Below, piece by piece: positions 1-4,843 of a DNA stretch of 6,800 bases. Origin of the DNA: DATBAK01 sp036787815 (GTDB lineage Bacteria; Actinomycetota; Acidimicrobiia; IMCC26256; PALSA-610); assembly GCA_036787815.1 (NCBI GenBank), contig DAIQOP010000219.1, forward strand, positions 1 through 6,800, in the 5' to 3' direction. Below the pieces are notes generated by a model. That model saw nothing but the letters and a program-made list of their open reading frames with translations. It did not search any database and had not been told where the DNA came from. Positions within the stretch are counted from its first letter, which is position 1. Each line of letters starts with the position of its first letter. The position numbers were made by a program, and so were the translations under genes.

Positions 1-278
1 GAGATGAACGTGAACAGCGACGACGACGCGCACACGCGTGCGACCTCTTCGACGGCGATCGCGTGTGCGAGCGTCCCGCCGCCCTGGCCGCCGTACTCCT
101 CGGGGAACGCGAGCCCGGCGAACCCGGCGGCCCGCCACGCCTCCCACGACGCCCAGGGGTACTCCTCGCGCTCGTCGCACGCGGCGGCGTTGGGCGCGAT
201 CGCCTCCTCCGCGAGACGCCGGACCGACGATCGCAGCTCCTCGTACTCTTCCGGCAGCACGAACGGAGCCCCGCTCAC
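1..278 (-). CDS. Acyl-CoA dehydrogenase, N-terminal part (3' end outside window)
   Basis: About 92 residues are visible, beginning MSGAPFVLPEEYEELRSSVR and running into a typical acyl-CoA dehydrogenase N-terminal helical domain: a long amphipathic helix, then an Ala-rich stretch containing AAGFAGLAFPEEYGGQGGG (about residues 52-70), the conserved G-L-x-x-P-E-x-Y-G-G turn of this family, and the following helix AIAVEEVAR. Family members are FAD-dependent enzymes that make a trans-2,3 double bond in acyl-CoA and pass electrons to ETF. The catalytic Glu and FAD-binding parts lie outside the window, so the substrate cannot be assigned. I chose the second of two adjacent GTG codons (276-278), because GGAGGG at 283-288 sits 4 nt before it and only 1 nt before the first. 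The stop of the preceding gene (291-293) is in the same frame, 12 nt upstream of this start, so the two are probably cotranscribed. Confidence 0.85.
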   Translation of the reverse strand, partial: MSGAPFVLPEEYEELRSSVRRLAEEAIAPNAAACDEREEYPWASWEAWRAAGFAGLAFPEEYGGQGGGTLAHAIAVEEVARVCASSSLFTFI

Positions 279-290
279 CACACCCTCCGG

Positions 291-830
291 CTACGACGCG
301 ACGGTGGCGCGCCAGCGGGCGATGTCGCCGCCGAGCTCGGCCGCGCCCCGGGCCAACACCGCGTCGGGCACGGAGTCGACGATCGCGCGGCGGGGCCGGT
401 ATTCGTGCGAGGCCCCGTGCACCGCACGGGCGCGCCAGGCGGCGAAGGCCGCATCCGCGCTGCCGTCGTAGCCGAGCAACGCCATCGCCACCTCGACGTC
501 GCCGATCACGGGCGCCCGACCGACGGCCGACGCCCGCTTCATCGCGATCTCGGCGACCACGCTGATCGCGTCGTGCAGGTCTTCGTGGGCCGCGAGCTGG
601 AACCGGTCGTGCGCGCGCTCGGCGAGGGTGTAGCCGTAGCCGACGTTGGGCCCCGGCCGGCCCCGCAGGGTGCCGGCGTGTTCGGTCGCGCCGAGCTGCG
701 CGGATCCGAGATCGCCGGGCCGGTCGGCCCGCCACGAGCGGGCGGGTGGGTAGCCGAGACCGGGGGGCAGGTTCTGCTGCTGGCGCGGCTTGTCGTCGAG
801 ATCGGGGGCGACGAAGGGATCGGTGGGCAC
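291..830 (-). CDS. Conserved-looking protein of unknown function, 179 aa
   Basis: I do not recognise a named family. The first 65 or so residues are Pro/Gly/Arg-rich and probably disordered (PTDPFVAPDLDDKPRQQQNL, then LPPGLGYPPARSWR). The rest is Ala-rich and probably helical, with a possible conserved core around NVGYGYTLAERAHDRFQLA (about 82-100), HEDLHDAISVVAEIAMKRAS and GDVEVAMALLGYDG. There is no signal peptide, membrane segment or obvious catalytic motif. The GTG start at 828-830 lies 9 nt after the cimA stop (840-842) with no Shine-Dalgarno sequence, so translation may depend on coupling to cimA. The stop TAG (291-293) lies 12 nt before the acyl-CoA dehydrogenase start. Length, composition and tight packing support a real gene. 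Its position between cimA and an acyl-CoA dehydrogenase suggests a link to acyl-CoA or branched-chain metabolism, but nothing in the protein shows this. Confidence 0.8.
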   Translation of the reverse strand: MPTDPFVAPDLDDKPRQQQNLPPGLGYPPARSWRADRPGDLGSAQLGATEHAGTLRGRPGPNVGYGYTLAERAHDRFQLAAHEDLHDAISVVAEIAMKRASAVGRAPVIGDVEVAMALLGYDGSADAAFAAWRARAVHGASHEYRPRRAIVDSVPDAVLARGAAELGGDIARWRATVAS

Positions 831-839
831 GGCGGCAGG

Positions 840-2780
840 CTACTTGGGCGGCTTCTCGGCGAGCGGAGTCATGCGCTCGCTCTCGAGCAGCGCGCACTGG
901 ATCGAGTCGAGGAGGGCCTGCCACGAGGCCTCGATGATGTTCTCGTTGACGCCGATCGTGGTCCAGGTCTTGTGGCCGTCGGTCGAGTCGATCAACACCC
1001 GGGTGACCGCACCGGTGCCCTTCGCGGTGTCGAGGATGCGCACCTTGTAGTCGGTGAGACGCACGTGCTCGAGCGCGGGAAGCGCGCCGTTGAGCGCGAG
1101 CCGCAATGCCGCGTCGAGCGCGTTGACGGGTCCGTTGCCTTCGGCCGTCGCGATGCTGCGCCGGTCTCCGATGTGCACCTTGATCGTCGCTTCCGTGAAC
1201 ACCTCGATCGCGTCGCGGTCGGCCGGGTTCGCCGAGCTCCACGGCGCGCGGCCCTCACGGGTCTCGACCTTCCAGGTCTCGATCGTGAACCACTCCGGCT
1301 TCCAGCCGGTGGCGCGGCGCATGAGCAGCTCGAGCGAGCCGTCGGCGACCTCGAAGTGATAGCCCTCGTGCTCGAGCCGCTTGAGCGTCTCCACCACGTC
1401 GTTGAGCTGGGGCCCGTCGAGCTCGAGACCGAGCTCCTTCGCCTTGAGGCCGAGGGTCGACTTGCCGGCCAGCTCCGACACCACGAAGCGCGTGCCGTTG
1501 CCCACCGAGTCGGGCGGGACGTGCTCGTAGGCGTCGGGGCGCTTCACGATCGCACTCGTGTGCAGCCCGGCCTTGTGCGCGAACGCCGAGTGGCCGACGA
1601 ACGCGGCCTGCGGGTTGAGCGGCATGTTCACGAGCTCCGCGACGTGGTGCGCGACCGCGGTGAGGCGCTCGAGGTTCTCTCGCGGGATCGTCTCGTACCC
1701 CATCTTCAGCGTGAGGTCGGGAATGATCGTCGTGAGGTTGCAGTTGCCGGTGCGCTCGCCGTACCCGTTGATCGTGCCCTGCACCTGGATCGCGCCGCCC
1801 CGCACGCCGGCGAGCGCGTTGGCGACACCCGTGCCGGCGTCGTCGTGCAGGTGCACGGCGATCCCGACGTCGTTGCCGAAGTACTCCACCACCTCGCCCA
1901 CGACCCGCTCGACGTCGTGCGGGAGCGAACCACCGTTGGTGTCGCACAGCACGAGCCGGGACGCCCCGGCCGTGGCCGCCGCTTCGAGCACCCGCAGCGA
2001 GTACTCCGGGGTGCGCGTGTAGCCGTCGAAGAAGTGCTCGGCGTCGAACAGCACGTCGAGGCCCGCGGCGCGCAGGAACGCGACCGATTCGCCGACCATC
2101 GCGACGCCTTCGTCGAGCGTCGTCTGCAGGGTCTCGAGCACGTGGTAGTCCCACGCCTTCCCGACGATGCACGCGGTCCCGACGCCCGACTCCACCAGGT
2201 AGCGCAGGGAGTCGTCGACGTCGACCTTGCCCTTCACCCGCCGCGTCGACCCGAACGCCACGAGCGTGCTCGTGGTGAGGTGCAGGTCCGACGGCACCCG
2301 CCGGAACAACTCGTCGTCCTTCGGGTTCGCGCCCGGGTATCCGGCCTCGATGTAATCGACCCCGAGCCAGTCGAGCTGCTCGGCGATGCGCAGCTTGTCC
2401 TCGACCGTCAGCGAGATACCTTCGAGCTGCGACCCGTCCCGCAACGTCGTGTCGTAGATCTCTATCTTTCTGGTCGCACTCGCAAGCTCGTGCTCCGTGA
2501 CGCGGGACGGGAGTGAGCCGGGTCGCGTGCTCGCTGCGCTCGCCGCTGTGCCGGTCTCGCTGCGCTCGCCGCTGTGCCGGTCTCNNNNNNNNNNNNNNNN
2601 NNNNNNNNNNNNNNNNNNNNNNNNNNNNNNNNNNNNNNNNNNNNNNNNNNNNNNNNNNNNNNNNNNNNNNNNNNNNNNNNNNNNCTGCGCTCGCCGCTGT
2701 GCCGGTCTCGCTGCGCTCGCCGCTGTGCCGGTCTCGCTGGGCTCGCCGCTCGCCGGTTTGCCGCCTTCAGTTGCTGACAT
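840..2780 (-). CDS. cimA: (R)-citramalate synthase CimA; catalytic part intact, N-terminus unresolved across repeats and gap
   Basis: CimA condenses pyruvate with acetyl-CoA to (R)-citramalate, the entry to threonine-independent isoleucine synthesis. Counting from the Lys encoded at 2466-2468, 542 residues follow. They show the HMGL-like TIM barrel start IYDTTLRDGSQ (4-14, catalytic Arg10-Asp11), FGSTRR (72-77), the metal-binding AVHLHDD (His206, His208), the NGYGERTGN signature (234-242), HKAGLHTSAI (298-307), and a C-terminal LeuA-type dimerisation/regulatory domain from about 380. FGSTRR, the overall length and the IYDTTLRDGSQ start suit the citramalate synthase branch better than LeuA. 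No ATG, GTG or TTG occurs in frame between the gap and this catalytic start; the first, a TTG, falls inside the DTTLRDG motif. The listed start is the ATG at 2778-2780, which overlaps the end of ilvE by 14 nt and reads through the 26-bp repeats. In-frame passage through the 100 N is an assumption. The stop is TAG at 840-842. Confidence 0.9.
   Translation of the reverse strand: MSATEGGKPASGEPSETGTAASAARPAQRRAQXXXXXXXXXXXXXXXXXXXXXXXXXXXXXXXXXXDRHSGERSETGTAASAASTRPGSLPSRVTEHELASATRKIEIYDTTLRDGSQLEGISLTVEDKLRIAEQLDWLGVDYIEAGYPGANPKDDELFRRVPSDLHLTTSTLVAFGSTRRVKGKVDVDDSLRYLVESGVGTACIVGKAWDYHVLETLQTTLDEGVAMVGESVAFLRAAGLDVLFDAEHFFDGYTRTPEYSLRVLEAAATAGASRLVLCDTNGGSLPHDVERVVGEVVEYFGNDVGIAVHLHDDAGTGVANALAGVRGGAIQVQGTINGYGERTGNCNLTTIIPDLTLKMGYETIPRENLERLTAVAHHVAELVNMPLNPQAAFVGHSAFAHKAGLHTSAIVKRPDAYEHVPPDSVGNGTRFVVSELAGKSTLGLKAKELGLELDGPQLNDVVETLKRLEHEGYHFEVADGSLELLMRRATGWKPEWFTIETWKVETREGRAPWSSANPADRDAIEVFTEATIKVHIGDRRSIATAEGNGPVNALDAALRLALNGALPALEHVRLTDYKVRILDTAKGTGAVTRVLIDSTDGHKTWTTIGVNENIIEASWQALLDSIQCALLESERMTPLAEKPPK
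2531..2759. repeat. 26-bp tandem repeat array interrupted by assembly gap
   Basis: Identical 26-bp units lie at 2531-2556, 2557-2582 and 2708-2733, with core CTCGCTGCGCTCGC on the plus strand followed by CGCTGTGCCGGT. Partial copies abut the gap on both sides (2583-2584 and 2685-2707), and a decayed copy with a one-base deletion follows at about 2734-2759, next to the end of ilvE. There are no spacers between units, so this is a tandem array. On the minus (coding) strand the unit has no stop codon in any frame and no ATG, GTG or TTG. Because 26 is not a multiple of 3, successive units are read in different frames, giving a 26-residue super-period over three units (ETGTAASA, then ARPAQRRAQ, then RDRHSGERS). 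The copy number is unknown. Confidence 0.93.
2585..2684. other. Assembly gap, exactly 100 N
   Basis: The run of exactly 100 N is a conventional placeholder for a gap of unknown size. Both edges lie inside the same 26-bp tandem repeat, which explains why assembly broke here. The repeat phase across the edges needs one missing base plus a whole number of 26-bp units, and 100 does not fit that rule. The stated length should therefore not be trusted. Confidence 0.97.
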
Positions 2781-3687
2781 GTTCGAGCCAGTCCTTGTAG
2801 CGGTCGACCTTGCCGCGCACGGCTTGCGCGTAGGTGTCCTGGATGGCGCGCGTGATGGGGCCGGGATCGCCGAGCTCGCGGTCGTCGACGGATCGGATCG
2901 GCACGATCTCGGCCGCGGTTCCCGAGAGGAACGCTTCCTGCGCGGTGTAGAGGTCGCTGCGCGCGATGTTGGTGACCTGCACGTCGAACCCGAGGTCGCG
3001 CGCGATCGTCGACACCGACGCCTGCGTGATGCCCTCGAGCGCGCCGGCCGACACGGGAGGCGTGAAGATCGTGCCGCGGCGCACGACGAAGATGTTCTCG
3101 CCGGTGCACTCGCTCACGTAGCCCTGCGGCGAGAGCAGGATCGCTTCGTCGTACCCGGCCTTCAACGCCTCGACCTTGGCCATGGACGAGTTGATGTACA
3201 TACCGGTGCCCTTGGCCGCGGGCGGCATCGAGTTGAGCCCGTGCCTCTGCCACGACGAGATCTTCATCTTGACGCCGTTCTTGATGCCCTCGTCGCCGAG
3301 GTACGCGCCCCACGGCCACACCGCGATCGACACGCTCACCGGGCACGGGAGCGTGTTCAGCCCCATCTCGCCGTAGCCGTAGAACACGATCGGCCGGATG
3401 TAGCAGGCGGGCATGTTGTTCACCCGCACCGTCTCCTTCACCGCGTCGACGATCTCCTCGACGGTGTAGGGGATGTCGATCATGAAGATCTTGGCGGAGT
3501 CGAAGAGGCGCACGATGTGGTCGGTGAGACGGAACACCGCGGCACCGTCGTCGGTCTCGTACGCGCGGATGCCCTCGAACACGCCGCAGCCGTAGTGCAG
3601 GGTGTGGGTCAGGACGTGGATCTGCGCGTCGTCCCATGCCACGAGCTCGCCGTCCATCCAGATCTTGTCGACCTTCTGAAGTGGCAT
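2767..3687 (-). CDS. ilvE: Branched-chain amino acid aminotransferase IlvE, 306 aa
   Basis: This is a fold-type IV PLP aminotransferase that interconverts Leu, Ile and Val with their 2-oxo acids, using glutamate/2-oxoglutarate. It begins MPLQKVDKIWMDGELVAWDD. It has the family's THTLHYGCGVFEGIRAY segment (27-43), FRLTDHIVRLFDSAKI (52-67), YIRPIVFYGYGEMG (96-109), the PLP lysine in AKGTGMYIN (Lys159, the same number as in E. coli IlvE), and the cofactor loop GYDEAILLSPQGYVSECTGENIFVV (178-202), followed by EGITQASV and FLSGTAAEI near the C-terminus. The length is normal. The ATG at 3685-3687 is preceded by AGGAAGGG (3696-3703) with 8-nt spacing, and begins 3 nt after the leuB stop, indicating tight coupling. 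The stop TGA (2767-2769) overlaps the candidate cimA ATG in a different frame. It serves the last step for both the citramalate and leucine routes. Confidence 0.96.
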   Translation of the reverse strand: MPLQKVDKIWMDGELVAWDDAQIHVLTHTLHYGCGVFEGIRAYETDDGAAVFRLTDHIVRLFDSAKIFMIDIPYTVEEIVDAVKETVRVNNMPACYIRPIVFYGYGEMGLNTLPCPVSVSIAVWPWGAYLGDEGIKNGVKMKISSWQRHGLNSMPPAAKGTGMYINSSMAKVEALKAGYDEAILLSPQGYVSECTGENIFVVRRGTIFTPPVSAGALEGITQASVSTIARDLGFDVQVTNIARSDLYTAQEAFLSGTAAEIVPIRSVDDRELGDPGPITRAIQDTYAQAVRGKVDRYKDWLEHVSN

Positions 3688-3690
3688 GAC

Positions 3691-4698
3691 CTACACCCTT
3701 CCTGCGATGTCGTCGCCGATCTCGCTTGTCGTTCCGGTTGTCTCGTCGGACGCGGCCACGGCTTTCCGTACCCTTGCCGCACAGTCCTGCTCGCCGAGGA
3801 ACTCGAGCATCATCGCCGCGGAGATGATCGCGGCCCTCGGATCGGCCTTTCCGGTCCCGACGATGTCGGGTGCCGAGCCGTGCACCGGCTCGAACAACGA
3901 AGGCCCCGTGCGGGCCGGGTTGAGGTTCGCCGATGCGGCCCGACCGATCCCGCCGCCGACGGCTCCCGCGAGGTCGGTGAGGATGTCGCCGAAGAGGTTG
4001 TCGGTGACGATGACGTCGTAGCGGCCCGGATCGGTGACGAGGTAGATGCATGCCGCGTCGACGTGGTTGTACGCCGTCGCGATGTCGGGGTACTCGGCCG
4101 CGACTGCGTCGAAGGTGCGCTGCCAGAGGTCGCCCGAGAACGTGAGCACGTTGGTCTTGTGCACCAGCGTGAGATGGCGCCGCTCGCGCGAGCGGGCGAG
4201 CTCGAACGCGAAGCGCACGCACCGCTCGACCCCGAACCGAGTGTTGACCGAACCCTGCGTCGCGATCTCGGCGGGCGTGCCGTGCCGGAGGAACCCGCCC
4301 TCCCCCGCGTACGCGCCTTCGGTGTTCTCGCGCACGACCGCGAAGTCGACGCCGTCGTTGTAGGCGCTCGCGCCCGCACGGAACGGACGCAGGTTCACGT
4401 AGAGGTCGAGCGCGAACCGCATCCGGAGCAGCAACCCGCGTTCGAGCACCCCCGGCGGCACGTCGGGTGCGCCGACCGCGCCGAGGAGGATCGCGTCGAA
4501 GGTGCGGAGCTCGTCGAGGACGGCGTCGGGGAGCACCTCGCCGGTGCGCAGGTAGCGCGCGCCACCGAGATCGAAGTCGGCGGTCTCGAGCGCCACGCCG
4601 GCCGCGCGCACGACCTTGAGGGCCTCGGCCGTCACCTCCGGGCCGATCCCGTCGCCGCCGATCACTGCCACCCTGTGCATCACGATCGGCTGGACCAC
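3691..4698 (-). CDS. leuB: 3-isopropylmalate dehydrogenase LeuB, 335 aa
   Basis: LeuB is a cytoplasmic NAD- and Mg-dependent enzyme that oxidatively decarboxylates 3-isopropylmalate in leucine synthesis; with CimA it also converts 3-methylmalate to 2-oxobutyrate. Visible family features are the N-terminal VAVIGGDGIGPEVTAEAL (10-27), substrate arginines in LLLRMRFALDLYVNLRP (Arg92, Arg94, Arg104) and VVRENTEGAY (Arg123, catalytic Tyr130), catalytic Lys181 in HKTNV, metal-binding Asp214, Asp238 and Asp242 in the NLFGDILTDLAG signature, and the NAD-binding HGSAPDIVGTGKADP (273-287). The length matches short actinobacterial LeuB. I prefer the GTG at 4696-4698, because AAAGGA lies 6 nt upstream. 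An in-frame ATG at 4678-4680 has no such site, but would give a start (MHRVAVIGGDG) closer to many homologues. The gene follows a candidate attenuator and is the first of a tight leuB-ilvE-cimA series. Confidence 0.96.
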   Translation of the reverse strand: MVQPIVMHRVAVIGGDGIGPEVTAEALKVVRAAGVALETADFDLGGARYLRTGEVLPDAVLDELRTFDAILLGAVGAPDVPPGVLERGLLLRMRFALDLYVNLRPFRAGASAYNDGVDFAVVRENTEGAYAGEGGFLRHGTPAEIATQGSVNTRFGVERCVRFAFELARSRERRHLTLVHKTNVLTFSGDLWQRTFDAVAAEYPDIATAYNHVDAACIYLVTDPGRYDVIVTDNLFGDILTDLAGAVGGGIGRAASANLNPARTGPSLFEPVHGSAPDIVGTGKADPRAAIISAAMMLEFLGEQDCAARVRKAVAASDETTGTTSEIGDDIAGRV

Positions 4699-4704
4699 GA
4701 CTGG

Positions 4705-4711
4705 TCCTTTC
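4705..4711 (-). promoter_or_regulatory. Ribosome binding site of leuB
   Basis: GAAAGGA on the minus strand ends 6 nt before the GTG at 4696-4698. This decides for the GTG over the downstream ATG at 4678-4680. A 6-bp hairpin (GCCGGT, loop GAG, ACCGGC; 4713-4727) lies immediately upstream and might affect access to it, although its stem does not include the site. Confidence 0.7.
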
Positions 4712-4737
4712 CGCCGGTCTCACCGGCTCAGACAACG

Positions 4738-4764
4738 AAAAACCGCCCACCAGAGGTGGACGGT
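4738..4764 (-). terminator. Rho-independent terminator-type hairpin upstream of leuB (candidate attenuator)
   Basis: On the minus strand ACCGTCCACC (4764-4755), loop TCT, and GGTGGGCGGT (4751-4742) form a 10-bp stem with a single G-U pair, and the 3' arm runs into TTTTT (4742-4738). This is a textbook intrinsic terminator on the coding strand, 40 nt before the leuB start. It could simply end the upstream peptidase transcript. Because it follows a short Val/Ile-rich ORF and a second strong hairpin, it also fits a transcription attenuator for leuB-ilvE-cimA. Confidence 0.8.
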
Positions 4765-4768
4765 CAAC

Positions 4769-4794
4769 GCGAACGCCGGGGGTCCGGCGCTCGC
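4769..4794 (-). promoter_or_regulatory. Leader hairpin beginning on the stop codon of the short leader ORF
   Basis: GCGAGCGCCGG (4794-4784), loop ACCC, and CCGGCGTTCGC (4779-4769) form an uninterrupted 11-bp stem with one G-U pair. The 5' arm begins with the last base of the leader ORF stop codon, so a ribosome paused on the Val/Ile codons or on the stop would physically interfere with it. In a classical attenuator this would be the first (pause) hairpin. I could not find a strong alternative pairing between its 3' arm and the terminator 5' arm, so the switching step is not demonstrated. Confidence 0.6.
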
Positions 4795-4829
4795 TAGGAA
4801 ATGACTACGACGAAGGAACGGAACGACAT
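4794..4829 (-). CDS. Candidate 11-aa leader peptide (MSFRSFVVVIS) for branched-chain amino acid attenuation
   Basis: ATG at 4827-4829 opens an 11-codon ORF, MSFRSFVVVIS, ending in TAG at 4794-4796. Codons 7-10 are GTC GTA GTC ATT: three valines and an isoleucine in a row, including GTA and ATT, which should be rare in so GC-rich a genome. Two hairpins follow, the second a terminator, and then leuB. Leader peptides with runs of the regulating amino acid are established for branched-chain operons, including ilv and leu genes in Actinobacteria. Val/Ile rather than Leu would suit a unit that contains cimA and ilvE. No Shine-Dalgarno precedes the ATG (CTCCTCCCCG lies there), so it would have to be translated as a leaderless mRNA. 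Its coding role is inferred from arrangement; a chance ORF in a 142-bp intergenic region is the alternative. Confidence 0.6.
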   Translation of the reverse strand: MSFRSFVVVIS

Positions 4830-4837
4830 CGGGGAGG

Positions 4838-4843
4838 AGTCTA
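4838..4843 (-). promoter_or_regulatory. Candidate -10 element TAGACT, overlapping the peptidase stop codon
   Basis: TAGACT on the minus strand matches the TAnnnT actinobacterial -10 pattern. It is followed by 8 nt (CCTCCCCG) and then the ATG of the short leader ORF, which places a start point at or very near the A of that ATG, as expected for a leaderless transcript. Its first three bases are the TAG stop of the upstream metallopeptidase gene. No convincing -35 hexamer is visible 15-18 nt upstream. Confidence 0.4.

Noticed and set aside
840..2468. 2-isopropylmalate synthase (LeuA) or homocitrate synthase instead of CimA
   Set aside because: The FGSTRR motif, the IYDTTLRDGSQ start, the overall length and the tight linkage to leuB and ilvE fit the citramalate synthase subfamily better. 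A related substrate cannot be fully excluded from sequence alone.
63..2516. A very long plus-strand open frame antisense to the acyl-CoA dehydrogenase, the unknown gene and cimA
   Set aside because: It crosses three well-supported minus-strand genes, has Arg/Val/Gly-rich low-complexity composition and no family motif. Long antisense frames are normal in GC-rich DNA.
2531..2759. CRISPR array
   Set aside because: The 26-bp units are directly abutting with no spacers, and no cas gene is present.
4678..4680. ATG as the leuB start
   Set aside because: It lacks a Shine-Dalgarno, whereas the GTG at 4696-4698 has AAAGGA 6 nt upstream. It remains a possible alternative.
4713..4727. Second terminator just before leuB
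   Set aside because: The 6-bp hairpin GCCGGT-GAG-ACCGGC has no T-tract after it and lies directly before the ribosome binding site.
2497..4797. A plus-strand open frame running through the gap, antisense to ilvE and leuB
   Set aside because: It includes 100 N and the tandem repeats, shows no recognisable domain, and lies opposite two certain enzymes.
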